11,672 nucleotides of DNA from an uncultured Erysipelotrichaceae bacterium (lineage in GTDB: Bacteria > Bacillota_I > Bacilli_A > Erysipelotrichales > Coprobacillaceae). The notes beneath the pieces are model-generated. The model saw only the letters and a program-made list of their open reading frames with translations. It searched no databases and was not told the origin of the DNA. Of this stretch, positions 1 to 8,500 are shown piece by piece. Made by a program: the position numbers and the translations under genes. How positions within the stretch are numbered: position 1 is the stretch's first letter; each line of letters starts with the position of its first letter. Location: the NCBI GenBank assembly GCA_900544435.1, contig UQVG01000040.1, forward strand, positions 1 through 11,672. The letters are read 5' to 3'.

Positions 1-2
1 TA

Positions 3-31
3 TTGACTTTTTTGAAACCTTTATCTAAAAT
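3..31 (+). promoter_or_regulatory. Sigma-A-type promoter for rpoBC
   Basis: A -35 box TTGACT (3-8) and a -10 box TAAAAT (26-31) are separated by exactly 17 bases; each matches the housekeeping consensus at 5 of 6 positions. Transcription would start near base 37-39, giving a leader of about 80 bases before rpoB. The call rests on sequence match, ideal spacing and position. Whether transcription also reads in from an upstream gene (often rplL or a methyltransferase gene in Bacillota) cannot be seen, because the window begins here. Confidence 0.72.
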
Positions 32-63
32 ACAATAATGACTATTAATATTTAAAATCAAGC

Positions 64-83
64 GTTTTTGTGCGCTCAAAAAC
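64..83 (+). promoter_or_regulatory. Hairpin in the rpoB leader
   Basis: A perfect 7-bp inverted repeat, GTTTTTG (64-70) and CAAAAAC (77-83), encloses the six-base loop TGCGCT. A competing shorter pairing is possible between AGCG (61-64) and CGCT (73-76). No run of T follows, so it is not an intrinsic terminator. It lies about 20 bases upstream of the rpoB ribosome-binding site and does not include it. A role in mRNA stability or in polymerase-subunit feedback is only a possibility. Confidence 0.45.
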
Positions 84-118
84 AGTTTAATAGAGATAAA
101 GAAGGGTGGAGTTAATTC

Positions 119-3100
119 GTGGAAAAGCATACAACTACAGCAAAAAGCAAGATTACTCGTCGTAATTACTCTAGGATTTCAGGATCTTTAGAGTTACCAA
201 ATTTAGTAGAAATTCAAACAAATTCCTATAAATGGTTTAAAGAAGTAGGAATTAAAGAAGTATTTGATGATATCTACCCAATTACAAACTTTAATGAAAC
301 TTTATCATTAGAATTTGTTGATTGTGCCTTTGATGAACCAAAATATTCTGTAAACGAAAGTAAAGATCGTGATGCAAACTATGCAGCACCAATTCGTGCT
401 ACTTTACGTTTAATTAATTCAGGAACTGGTGAAATTAAAGAACAAGAAGTATTTATGGGTGATTTCCCATTAATGACTGATTCAGGAACTTTCATTATTA
501 ATGGGGCAGAACGTGTTATTGTATCTCAATTAGTACGTTCACCAGGGGCATACTTTGCTGATGCCATCGATAAAAGTGGTAAAACTGTCTTTGAAGGTAG
601 TATTATCCCATCAAGAGGGACTTGGTTAGAGTTCGAAAATGATGCAAAAGATGTTTTAAATGTTCGTATTGACCGTAATAGAAAAATTCCAGGAACAGTT
701 TTATTACGTGCTTTAGGACTTTCTAGTAATGAAGATATTATTGATGTTTTTGGTGATCATGAATTTATTTTGAACACTTTAGCAAAAGATAATACAACAA
801 ACACAGAAGAAGCTTTAATTGAAATTTATAATAAATTAAGACCAGGAGAACCTGCTACATTAGAAGGTGCTACAAGCCTTTTATATACTAGATTCTTTGA
901 TCCTAAACGTTATGATTTAGCTAAAGCTGGTCGTTTTAAATTTAAGAAAAAATTAAGTTTATTAGATCGTATTGCAGGACGTGTTCTTGCTGAAGATGTT
1001 AAAGATGTTGATGGTAACGTTGTTTGTACAAAAGGAACAGTTATTACAAACGAAGTTATTGATACATTAAGACCTGTTTTTGAAGCAGGTGCACACACTA
1101 TTGAAATGAAAACTAATCCTAGATTAGAAAGTAATGGTGTATTACAAGTAGTTCATGTTTATGTTGATGAATCACGTACTAAAGTTATGAAAGTAATTGG
1201 TACAGATTTATCATTAAATTGTAAATATGTTACAATCTCTGACATGATTGCAGCATATTCATATATGTTAAACTTAGTTGATATTTTCAATTCTTATGAT
1301 TTGGCACCTGAAGATAGAGTATCTCATATGGCTCGTATTGGTTTATTAGATGATATCGATCATTTAGGAAATAGACGTGTACGTTCTGTAGGTGAATTAA
1401 TTCAAAACCAATTTAGAATTGGATTATCAAGAATGGAAAGAGTTGTTAAAGAAAGAATGTCATTATCTGAAGTTGATTCAGTAACACCTCAATCTTTAAC
1501 AAATATTCGTCCATTAACTGCCGCAATGAAAGAATTCTTTGCGTCATCACAATTATCACAATTCATGGATCAAATTAACCCATTAGCCGAATTAACAAAT
1601 AAACGTCGTTTATCTGCATTAGGGCCAGGTGGTTTATCAAGAGACCGTGCAGGATATGAAGTCCGTGACGTACATGCTTCCCATTATGGAAGAATTTGTC
1701 CAATCGAAACTCCTGAAGGTCCAAACATCGGGTTAATTTCAACTTTAGCATCTTATGCTAAAATTAATGAATATGGTTTTATTGAAACTCCATATCGTAA
1801 AGTTAATAACTGTGTTATCGATGAAGATGATGTACGTTATTTAACTGCTGATGAAGAAAAAAATTACATTATTGCACAAGCAAATGTTCAAACATCTGAT
1901 GAAGGTGAAATCTTAGATGAACAAGTTATTGCACGTCATTTAGGTGAAAACATTATGGCTAAAAGAGAAGATGTTGATTTTATCGATATTTCTCCAAAAC
2001 AAATCGTATCTGTTGCCACTTCATGTATTCCATTCTTGGAAAACGATGATGCAACTCGTGCCTTAATGGGTGCTAACATGCAACGTCAAGCTGTACCTTT
2101 ATTAAATCCACATACACCATTTGTTGGAACTGGTATGGAATATCAAGCTGCAAGAGATTCTGGTGCGGCTTTAGTAAGTAAACATAACGGTACTGTTAGC
2201 TATGTTGATGCAAAACGTATTGAAATCGTAGATGATGAAGCAGTTGTGCATAAATATCGTTTAACTAAATTTGCTATTTCAAATGCTGGTACATGTATTA
2301 ACCATAAACCAATCGTTAAAGTTGGTGAAGAAGTTGTTGTAGGACAAGTATTAGCTGATGGTCCAGCAATGGAACAAGGTGAATTAGCATTAGGACAAAA
2401 CGTATTAGTTGGTTTCATGACATGGAATGGTTATAACTACGAAGATGCCGTTATTATGTCTGAAAGATTAGTAAAAGAAGATGTTTATACATCTATTCAT
2501 ATTGATGAATATTCAATTGAATGTCGTGATACAAAATTAGGACCTGAAGAAATTACAAGAGATATCCCTAACGTTGGAGATGAAGCACGTAAAAATTTAA
2601 ATAGTGATGGTATCATCATGATTGGTGCTGAAGTTAAAGAAGGAGATATCTTAGTAGGTAAAGTTACTCCAAAAGGTCAAGCTGAATTATCAGCAGAAGA
2701 AAAATTATTACTTGCAATCTTTGGTGAAAAATCAAGAGAAGTTAAAGATAATTCATTAAGAGTTCCTCATGGAGGGGCAGGTATCGTTCATGATATCAAA
2801 ATCTTTGATCGTAAAAATGGTGATGAATTACAACCAGGTGTTAACCGTGTTGTTAAAGTTTATATCGTTCAAAAACGTAAAATCTCAGAAGGAGATAAAA
2901 TGGCTGGACGTCATGGTAACAAAGGGGTTATTTCAAAAATCTTACCAATCGAAGATATGCCACACTTAGAAGATGGTACACCATTAGATATCATGTTAAA
3001 TCCATTAGGGGTTCCATCTCGTATGAATATTGGACAAGTATTAGAATTACATTTAGGTTATGCTGCTAGACAATTAGGTTTATATATTGCTACACCAGCG

Positions 3101-3724
3101 TTCGATGGTCTACATCGTGAAGACTTAGAAGCATTAATGAAAGAAGCTGGAATGAACGAAGATGGTAAACAACCAGTAATTTCTGGTCAAACTGGTGAAT
3201 ATTTTGACTCACCTGTTTCAGTAGGTATTATGTACTTCGTTAAATTATCACACATGGTTGATGATAAATTACATGCTCGTTCAGTAGGACCTTACTCATT
3301 AGTTACTCAACAACCACTTGGAGGTAAAGCTCAAAACGGTGGACAAAGATTTGGGGAAATGGAAGTTTGGGCACTTGAAGCATATGGTGCTGCTTATACA
3401 CTTCGTGAAATCTTAACTGTTAAATCTGATGATGTTGTTGGTCGTGTTAAAACATATGAAGCAATTGTTAAAGGACAACCAATGCCAGAACCAGGATTAC
3501 CTGAATCATTTAGAGTATTAAAGAAAGAATTACAAGCATTAGCATTAGATATTCGTTTATTAGATGAAAATGATCAAGAAATTGATGAAAGAAATATCGA
3601 AGATGAAGAAAGACGTTTCCCAAGATCAATTGAAAAAGAAGATGTGAACGAAGAAAAAGAAGTTGTTTCTGATGCTATGGAATCTGAAGAATTAGTTGAA
3701 ACTGTAGAAAGTGAATCATTATAA
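119..3724 (+). CDS. rpoB: DNA-directed RNA polymerase subunit beta
   Basis: Beta subunit of RNA polymerase (1201 residues), which with beta' forms the catalytic cleft. The GTG start at 119 is supported by a GGTGGAG-type ribosome-binding site (105-111) seven bases upstream and by an N-terminus that follows the Bacillota pattern ([18 protein letters not shown]). Visible landmarks: [11 protein letters not shown] near residue 140; [10 protein letters not shown] at 411-420, whose D414 and R419 match E. coli D446 and R451, which contact the core recognition element; the rifampicin region [10 protein letters not shown]...[10 protein letters not shown] at about 476-504; and [12 protein letters not shown] at 925-936 with K927 and K935 matching catalytic K1065 and K1073. 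The last 50 or so residues form an acidic, Glu-rich variable tail. Oddities: Asn494 replaces the usual His at E. coli position 526, Ile486 sits at position 518, and residues about 390-409 contain an insertion of roughly 17 residues relative to Bacillus subtilis. It is transcribed with rpoC. Confidence 0.99.
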   Translation: MEKHTTTAKSKITRRNYSRISGSLELPNLVEIQTNSYKWFKEVGIKEVFDDIYPITNFNETLSLEFVDCAFDEPKYSVNESKDRDANYAAPIRATLRLINSGTGEIKEQEVFMGDFPLMTDSGTFIINGAERVIVSQLVRSPGAYFADAIDKSGKTVFEGSIIPSRGTWLEFENDAKDVLNVRIDRNRKIPGTVLLRALGLSSNEDIIDVFGDHEFILNTLAKDNTTNTEEALIEIYNKLRPGEPATLEGATSLLYTRFFDPKRYDLAKAGRFKFKKKLSLLDRIAGRVLAEDVKDVDGNVVCTKGTVITNEVIDTLRPVFEAGAHTIEMKTNPRLESNGVLQVVHVYVDESRTKVMKVIGTDLSLNCKYVTISDMIAAYSYMLNLVDIFNSYDLAPEDRVSHMARIGLLDDIDHLGNRRVRSVGELIQNQFRIGLSRMERVVKERMSLSEVDSVTPQSLTNIRPLTAAMKEFFASSQLSQFMDQINPLAELTNKRRLSALGPGGLSRDRAGYEVRDVHASHYGRICPIETPEGPNIGLISTLASYAKINEYGFIETPYRKVNNCVIDEDDVRYLTADEEKNYIIAQANVQTSDEGEILDEQVIARHLGENIMAKREDVDFIDISPKQIVSVATSCIPFLENDDATRALMGANMQRQAVPLLNPHTPFVGTGMEYQAARDSGAALVSKHNGTVSYVDAKRIEIVDDEAVVHKYRLTKFAISNAGTCINHKPIVKVGEEVVVGQVLADGPAMEQGELALGQNVLVGFMTWNGYNYEDAVIMSERLVKEDVYTSIHIDEYSIECRDTKLGPEEITRDIPNVGDEARKNLNSDGIIMIGAEVKEGDILVGKVTPKGQAELSAEEKLLLAIFGEKSREVKDNSLRVPHGGAGIVHDIKIFDRKNGDELQPGVNRVVKVYIVQKRKISEGDKMAGRHGNKGVISKILPIEDMPHLEDGTPLDIMLNPLGVPSRMNIGQVLELHLGYAARQLGLYIATPAFDGLHREDLEALMKEAGMNEDGKQPVISGQTGEYFDSPVSVGIMYFVKLSHMVDDKLHARSVGPYSLVTQQPLGGKAQNGGQRFGEMEVWALEAYGAAYTLREILTVKSDDVVGRVKTYEAIVKGQPMPEPGLPESFRVLKKELQALALDIRLLDENDQEIDERNIEDEERRFPRSIEKEDVNEEKEVVSDAMESEELVETVESESL

Positions 3725-3729
3725 GGAGG
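3723..3729 (+). promoter_or_regulatory. rpoC ribosome-binding site overlapping the rpoB stop
   Basis: AAGGAGG (3723-3729) shares its first two bases with the TAA stop of rpoB (3722-3724) and lies nine bases before the rpoC ATG. The arrangement suggests that ribosomes ending on rpoB help initiation on rpoC, keeping beta and beta' near equal amounts. The coupling is inferred from the layout. Confidence 0.8.
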
Positions 3730-3738
3730 GAATAGAAA

Positions 3739-6700
3739 ATGGCAAATACTAATAAATTTTCATCAATCCAAATTGGATTAGCATCTCCTGAAAAAATTCG
3801 TGAATGGTCTTATGGTGAAGTAAAAAAACCTGAAACGATTAACTATCGTTCTCAAAAACCTGAAAAAGATGGTCTATTCTGTGAAAGAATCTTTGGACCA
3901 TCTAAGGATTGGGAATGTAGTTGTGGAAAATATAAGAAAATTAGATACAAAGGTGTTGTATGTGATCGTTGTGGTGTAGAAGTTACTAAATCTGCAGTAC
4001 GTCGTGAACGTATGGGACATATTGAATTAGCTACACCAGTAGCACATATTTGGTATTTAAAAGGTATTCCATCAAGAATGGGATTAATCTTAGATATGTC
4101 ACCAAAACAATTAGAAGAAATTATTTACTTTGTTTCTTATGTTGTTATTGATAAAGGAACTACACCTTTAGAATACAAACAAGTATTATCTGAAAGAGAT
4201 TATCGTAAATGTTATGAACAATTTGGTCATACATTTGAAGCTCAAATTGGGGCTGAAGCAATTCAAACTTTATTAAAACAAGTTGATTTAGATGCAGAAT
4301 TTGAACTTGTATCTAAAGAATTAAAAGAAGCTCAAGGACAAAAACGTACTAAATTATTAAAGAGATTAGAAGCAATCGAAGCATTTAGATCTTCTGATAA
4401 TCAACCAGAATGGATGATTCTTGAAGCTTTACCAGTAATACCACCTGATTTAAGACCAATGTTACAATTAGATGGTGGACGTTTTGCAACAAGTGATTTA
4501 AATGATTTATATAGACGTGTTATTACTCGTAATAATCGTTTGAAAAAATTATTAGAACTTGGAACACCTTCTATTATCGTACAAAATGAAAAACGTATGT
4601 TACAAGAAGCTGTTGATGCTTTAATTGATAATGGTCGTCGTTCTAAACCAATCACTGGTGCTGGTGGACGTGCATTAAAATCATTAAGCCATACATTAAA
4701 AGGTAAACAAGGACGTTTCCGTCAAAACTTATTAGGTAAACGTGTTGACTACTCAGGACGTTCAGTTATCGCAGTAGGACCAGACTTAAAAATGTATCAA
4801 TGTGGTATCCCACGTGAAATGGCTTTAAGCTTATTTAAACCATTTGTTATCCATGGTTTAGTTGATAAAGAAATTGCAACTAATATTAAAGCTGCTGAAA
4901 GACTTATTGATAAAATGGATGACAAAATTTGGCCAATCGTTGAAGATGTTATTAAAGAACACCCAGTATTATTAAACCGTGCTCCTACTCTTCATAGATT
5001 AGGTATCCAAGCATTCGAACCTAAATTAGTAGAAGGACGTGCTATTCGTCTTCACCCATTAGTAACTCCAGCATTCAATGCCGATTTCGATGGGGACCAA
5101 ATGGCTGTCCATGTACCATTAGGTGAAGAAGCAATTCAAGAAGCTAGACAATTAATGTTAGGATCAACTAATATCTTAGGGCCTAAAGATGGTAAACCTA
5201 TCGTTACTCCATCACAAGACATGGTATTAGGTAACTACTACTTAACTTTAGAAGATGTTGGAGCAATTGGTGAAGGTACTGTCTTTGCTGATAGAAACGA
5301 AGTTGATCATGCATATTTTGCTAAAACTGTAAATCTTCATACAAGAGTTGCTATTAAAGCATCTTCATTACACAATGCAACATTTACAGAAGCACAAAAT
5401 AATAGTTATTTAATTACTACAGTAGGTAAAATTTATTTCAATGATATTTTTGATGGACAATTCCCATTTATCAATGAACCAGGTAAAGAAAACTTATCTG
5501 GAACACCTGATAGATACTTTGTTCCAATGGGAACTGATATTAAAGCACATATCGCTGCTCAAAAACCAGTTAAACCATTAGGTAAAAAAGCATTAGGAAG
5601 CATCATTGATGAAGTATTCAAACAATCTGCATTAACAGATACAAGCTTAATGCTTGATAAATTAAAAGACCAAGGATTCAAATATTCAACAATTGCTGGT
5701 ATTACAGTATCTGCATATGATATCCAAGTGCCACAAGCAAAATTTGAAATCTTTGATAAAGCAGATCAAAAACTTGAACAAATCAAGAATTTCTATAACA
5801 AAGGTAAATTAACTGAAGCAGAAAGATATCAAAGCGTAATCAAATTATGGACTGGTGTTAAAGATGAAGTACAAGAAGTCGTTCGTCAAGAGTTCGAAGC
5901 TGATGATCGTAACCCAATCTTTATCATGTCTGATTCAGGTGCCCGTGGATCACTTTCTAACTTCACTCAGTTAGTAGGTATGCGTGGATTAATGTCAAAT
6001 CCAAAAGGGGAAACAATCGAGTTACCAATCAAGTCTGCCTTCCGTGAAGGTTTAACAGCATCAGAATTCTTTATTTCGACACATGGTGCCCGTAAAGGTT
6101 CTACAGATACTGCCTTAAAGACTGCCGATTCAGGTTACTTAACAAGACGTTTAGTAGACGTTGCTCAAGAAGTTATTATTTCTGAAGAAGATTGTGGAAC
6201 AGATAGAGGATTTGTTGTTACTGAATTATACAATACAGATGACAATACAGTTATCGTTCCATTATATGACCGTTTAGTTGGTCGTTATTCACAAAAAGAT
6301 GTTTACCATCCAGAAACTAAAGAATTATTAGTAGCTGCGGGTGAAATCTTTACTGAACAAAACGCTAAAGTTGTTTGTGATGCAGGTATTAAAGAAGTTG
6401 AAATTCGTTCAGTTCTTGGCTGCGTTGCTAAAGGCGGAGTTTGTAAAAAATGTTATGGTCGTAACTTAGCAACAGGTAATGTTGTTGAATTAGGTGAAGC
6501 TGTTGGAGTTATGGCAGCACAATCAATCGGTGAACCAGGTACTCAGTTAACAATGCGTACTTTCCATGATGGTGGGGTTGCCGGTGGTGCCGATATCACT
6601 CAAGGGTTACCTCGTATCCAAGAGTTATTTGAAGCACGTAATCCAAAAGCTAAATCAATTATTTCTGAAATTGATGGTGAAGTATCAAATATTATTGATA

Positions 6701-7398
6701 ATGCTGGAAGAATGGAAGTTGTTGTTTCTAATGATTTAGAAACAAGAAGTTATTTAACTCCTTATGGTGCAAAATTAAGAGTTAATGTTGGTGATGAAGT
6801 ACGTATTGGTGACAAAATCACTAAAGGTTCTATTGATCCAAAAGAATTATTAAATGTAGCTGATACAGAAGCTGTTGAAAATTATATTATTAAAGAAGTT
6901 CAAAAAGTATATCGTATTCAAGGTATCGAAATTTCTGATAAACATATCGAAATTATCGTAAGACAAATGTTGAAGAAAATTAGAATTGTTGAAGGTGGAG
7001 ATACTGGAACACTTCCTGGTACACATGTTAATGTAACTCAATTTACTGAATTAAATAGAGAAGCATTAAAAGAAGGAAAACATCCTGCTGTTGGTAGACC
7101 AATCTTATTAGGTATTACTAAAGCATCTCTTGAAACTGATTCATTCTTATCTGCTGCATCATTCCAAGAAACTACTAAGATCTTAACTGATGCATCAATT
7201 AAAGGTAAGAAAGATATGTTAAAAGGATTAAAAGAAAATGTATTAATTGGTAAATTATTACCAGCTGGTACAGGATTTAGAGGTCCTTTAAAATCACCTG
7301 AAACATTAGCAAAAGAAGCTGAAGAAGCAAAAGCTGCTGAACTTGCTAAATATGATTTATTAGATGATAATCATGAAAATCTTGGAAATCAATTATAA
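3739..7398 (+). CDS. rpoC: DNA-directed RNA polymerase subunit beta'
   Basis: Beta' subunit of RNA polymerase (1219 residues; B. subtilis has about 1199). The ATG at 3739 has a strong ribosome-binding site. In order: N-terminal zinc site C60, C62, C75, C78; NADFDGDQM at 447-455, with D449, D451 and D453 holding the catalytic magnesium; bridge helix about 773-808 (THGARKG...[10 protein letters not shown]); second zinc site C819, C895, C902, C905; and trigger loop starting at LTMRTFH with M939, R940 and H943 matching E. coli M932, R933 and H936. It lacks the large trigger-loop insertion of E. coli, as expected for this phylum. The C-terminus adds about 30 Ala/Glu/Lys-rich residues. Oddities: the usual GLADTA of the bridge helix reads GSTDTA, and the trigger loop reads [14 protein letters not shown], one residue longer than the B. 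subtilis form, with Asp after the His. The gene ends in an intrinsic terminator. Confidence 0.99.
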   Translation: MANTNKFSSIQIGLASPEKIREWSYGEVKKPETINYRSQKPEKDGLFCERIFGPSKDWECSCGKYKKIRYKGVVCDRCGVEVTKSAVRRERMGHIELATPVAHIWYLKGIPSRMGLILDMSPKQLEEIIYFVSYVVIDKGTTPLEYKQVLSERDYRKCYEQFGHTFEAQIGAEAIQTLLKQVDLDAEFELVSKELKEAQGQKRTKLLKRLEAIEAFRSSDNQPEWMILEALPVIPPDLRPMLQLDGGRFATSDLNDLYRRVITRNNRLKKLLELGTPSIIVQNEKRMLQEAVDALIDNGRRSKPITGAGGRALKSLSHTLKGKQGRFRQNLLGKRVDYSGRSVIAVGPDLKMYQCGIPREMALSLFKPFVIHGLVDKEIATNIKAAERLIDKMDDKIWPIVEDVIKEHPVLLNRAPTLHRLGIQAFEPKLVEGRAIRLHPLVTPAFNADFDGDQMAVHVPLGEEAIQEARQLMLGSTNILGPKDGKPIVTPSQDMVLGNYYLTLEDVGAIGEGTVFADRNEVDHAYFAKTVNLHTRVAIKASSLHNATFTEAQNNSYLITTVGKIYFNDIFDGQFPFINEPGKENLSGTPDRYFVPMGTDIKAHIAAQKPVKPLGKKALGSIIDEVFKQSALTDTSLMLDKLKDQGFKYSTIAGITVSAYDIQVPQAKFEIFDKADQKLEQIKNFYNKGKLTEAERYQSVIKLWTGVKDEVQEVVRQEFEADDRNPIFIMSDSGARGSLSNFTQLVGMRGLMSNPKGETIELPIKSAFREGLTASEFFISTHGARKGSTDTALKTADSGYLTRRLVDVAQEVIISEEDCGTDRGFVVTELYNTDDNTVIVPLYDRLVGRYSQKDVYHPETKELLVAAGEIFTEQNAKVVCDAGIKEVEIRSVLGCVAKGGVCKKCYGRNLATGNVVELGEAVGVMAAQSIGEPGTQLTMRTFHDGGVAGGADITQGLPRIQELFEARNPKAKSIISEIDGEVSNIIDNAGRMEVVVSNDLETRSYLTPYGAKLRVNVGDEVRIGDKITKGSIDPKELLNVADTEAVENYIIKEVQKVYRIQGIEISDKHIEIIVRQMLKKIRIVEGGDTGTLPGTHVNVTQFTELNREALKEGKHPAVGRPILLGITKASLETDSFLSAASFQETTKILTDASIKGKKDMLKGLKENVLIGKLLPAGTGFRGPLKSPETLAKEAEEAKAAELAKYDLLDDNHENLGNQL

Positions 7399-7424
7399 AA
7401 AATAGGCTTATGCCTATTTTTTTT
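7397..7424 (+). terminator. Intrinsic terminator after rpoC
   Basis: An 11-bp perfect stem, AAAAAATAGGC (7397-7407) and GCCTATTTTTT (7412-7422), with the loop TTAT, runs into more T residues. It begins within the rpoC TAA stop. The stem base is A-U, so the core is the 5-bp TAGGC/GCCTA followed by U's. The AT-rich continuation could also act in the opposite direction, but no gene on the minus strand needs it. It separates the polymerase unit from the str unit. Confidence 0.85.
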
Positions 7425-7443
7425 ATATTTTTTAATTTTTTTG

Positions 7444-7472
7444 TTGACATTATCATTTTAATACTATAATAT
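7444..7472 (+). promoter_or_regulatory. Strong promoter for rpsL-rpsG-fusA
   Basis: A perfect -35 TTGACA (7444-7449) is followed by a perfect TATAAT (7465-7470) at 15 bases, or by TAATAT (7467-7472) at the preferred 17 bases; the second register may be the one used. A T-rich tract at 7415-7443 immediately upstream resembles an UP element that binds the alpha C-terminal domains, although part of it belongs to the preceding terminator. Transcription would begin near 7477-7480. The strength of the match fits a ribosomal-protein operon. Confidence 0.85.
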
Positions 7473-7477
7473 ATTGT

Positions 7478-7544
7478 CAGTGCCCGAATTGGGTGCAATA
7501 TTTATTGATTAAATATGAAACACCCGGTATTGTGTGTTATCAAG
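7478..7544 (+). promoter_or_regulatory. Structured rpsL leader with competing hairpins
   Basis: The leader contains GC-rich words in an otherwise AT-rich gap. Hairpin A pairs 7480-7485 with 7491-7496 (GUGCCC with GGGUGC, two G-U pairs). Hairpin B pairs 7488-7495 with 7521-7528 (AUUGGGUG with CACCCGGU, two G-U pairs) and encloses a perfect 7-bp helix ATATTTA (7498-7504)/TAAATAT (7510-7516). Hairpin C pairs AACAC (7519-7523) with GTGTT (7534-7538). A and C can coexist, but B excludes both. Such an arrangement is typical of a two-state regulatory leader, possibly one controlled by a product of the operon. I do not recognise it as a named RNA family, and the folding was done by eye. Confidence 0.5.
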
Positions 7545-7557
7545 AAAGGAGAAAGAA

Positions 7558-7971
7558 ATGCCTACAATTAACCAATTAGTAAGACAAGGTCGTACTGATA
7601 AAACAACAAAATCAAATTCACCTGCTTTAAATAGAGGTTATAACTCATTAGCTAAAAAAGCTACATCAACTAAATCACCTCAAAAGCGTGGTGTGTGTAC
7701 ACGTGTTGCTACTATGACACCTAAAAAACCTAACTCGGCTTTACGTAAATATGCCCGTGTTAGATTATCAAATGGTATGGAAGTAACTGCATATATTCCA
7801 GGAATTGGACACAACTTACAAGAACATAGTGTTGTTTTAATTCGTGGTGGTCGTGTTAAAGACTTACCAGGGGTTCGTTACCATATTATCCGTGGTACAA
7901 TGGACTGTGCTGGAGTTAACGATCGTAAACAAGCACGTTCTAAATACGGTGCTAAAAAACCAAAAGCTTAA
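7558..7971 (+). CDS. rpsL: Small ribosomal subunit protein uS12
   Basis: Ribosomal protein S12 (137 residues), which sits at the decoding centre of the 30S subunit and influences accuracy. The ATG at 7558 is chosen over an upstream in-frame GTG at 7534 because [12 protein letters not shown] is the conserved N-terminus and AAAGGAG (7545-7551) lies six bases before it; the longer start would translate its own ribosome-binding site. It is the long Bacillota form, with an extra segment before [22 protein letters not shown] carries K56 and K57, matching E. coli K42 and K43, so the wild-type streptomycin-sensitive residues are present. [10 protein letters not shown] carries D102, the equivalent of the Asp that is methylthiolated in E. 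coli. It is the first gene of the str unit; rpsG follows after 25 bases. Confidence 0.98.
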   Translation: MPTINQLVRQGRTDKTTKSNSPALNRGYNSLAKKATSTKSPQKRGVCTRVATMTPKKPNSALRKYARVRLSNGMEVTAYIPGIGHNLQEHSVVLIRGGRVKDLPGVRYHIIRGTMDCAGVNDRKQARSKYGAKKPKA

Positions 7972-7996
7972 TTAATACTTATAGGAGGAAATATAT

Positions 7997-8467
7997 ATGT
8001 CAAGAAAAGGACGAGTTGCTAAAAGAGACGTTCTACCTGATCCAGTGTATAACTCTAAAACTATTTCTAAACTTATCAACAACATTATGTTAGATGGTAA
8101 AAAAGGTGTTGCTCAAAACATCTTATATGATGCGTTTAAAAAAGTAGAAGAAAAAACTGGAAACCCAGCTATGGAAGTCTTTGATCAAGCAATTAACAAT
8201 ATTATGCCAGTTCTTGAACTTAAAGTAAGACGTATTGGTGGTGCTAACTACCAAGTACCAGTTGAAGTTTCTTCAGAAAGAAGAATGACTTTAGGATTAA
8301 GATGGTTAGTAAATTATTCTCGTTTAAGAAACGAAAAAACTATGGTTGATCGTTTAGCAAACGAAATTATTGATGCTTCAAACGGAACAGGTGCTTCTGT
8401 TAAGAAGAAAGAAGATACTCATAAAATGGCTGAAGCTAATAAAGCATTCGCTCATTTCCGTTGGTAA
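7997..8467 (+). CDS. rpsG: Small ribosomal subunit protein uS7
   Basis: Ribosomal protein S7 (156 residues, the usual length in Bacillota), a primary binder of the 3' major domain of 16S rRNA that nucleates the 30S head and lies near the E site. Recognisable blocks are the N-terminal [16 protein letters not shown], the central [16 protein letters not shown] beta-hairpin (about residues 75-90), the [15 protein letters not shown] helix and the C-terminal [22 protein letters not shown] (7983-7988) lies eight bases before the ATG. In E. coli S7 represses its operon by binding the rpsL-rpsG gap; here the 25-base gap is too short for that structure, so any autoregulation must act elsewhere, for example at the rpsL leader (inference). 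Confidence 0.98.
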   Translation: MSRKGRVAKRDVLPDPVYNSKTISKLINNIMLDGKKGVAQNILYDAFKKVEEKTGNPAMEVFDQAINNIMPVLELKVRRIGGANYQVPVEVSSERRMTLGLRWLVNYSRLRNEKTMVDRLANEIIDASNGTGASVKKKEDTHKMAEANKAFAHFRW

Positions 8468-8500
8468 TATAACGGTTAAAATTTTGAAGGGAGAAAACAA

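Noticed and set aside
38..55. A five-codon frame MTINI in the rpoB leader
   Set aside because: It begins essentially at the predicted transcription start, has no ribosome-binding site and is too short to judge.
910..1098. Minus-strand open frame inside rpoB, and similar ones at 2200-2418, 4401-4655, 6850-7041 and 9601-9903
   Set aside because: All lie opposite highly conserved coding sequence, have low-complexity or Ser/Asn/Phe-rich composition and lack ribosome-binding sites; they are shadows of the real genes.
2769..2969. Plus-strand overlapping frame inside rpoB, and another at 8556-8759 inside fusA
   Set aside because: They are alternative frames of conserved coding sequence with no homology that I recognise.
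119..3724. UGA read as tryptophan, as in Mycoplasma and Spiroplasma, suggested by low GC and Asn494
   Set aside because: The genes are intact under the standard code, Trp is encoded by TGG, and no in-frame TGA occurs in any complete gene.
7496..7520. A kink-turn in the rpsL leader formed by the CA/GAAA internal loop
   Set aside because: The short side lacks the GA needed for tandem sheared G-A pairs and the asymmetry is wrong for a standard k-turn.
7534..7557. An N-terminal extension of S12 from GTG at 7534
   Set aside because: It would encode the ribosome-binding site itself and add eight residues before the conserved MPTINQL start.
7515..7571. An 18-codon frame (ATG at 7515, beginning MKHPVLCV) overlapping the rpsL start, as a possible leader peptide
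   Set aside because: There is no ribosome-binding site before it, it runs through the rpsL ribosome-binding site and start, and its composition suggests nothing specific.
7972..7996. An S7-binding autoregulatory site in the rpsL-rpsG gap, as in E. coli
   Set aside because: The gap is only 25 bases and contains little beyond the rpsG ribosome-binding site.
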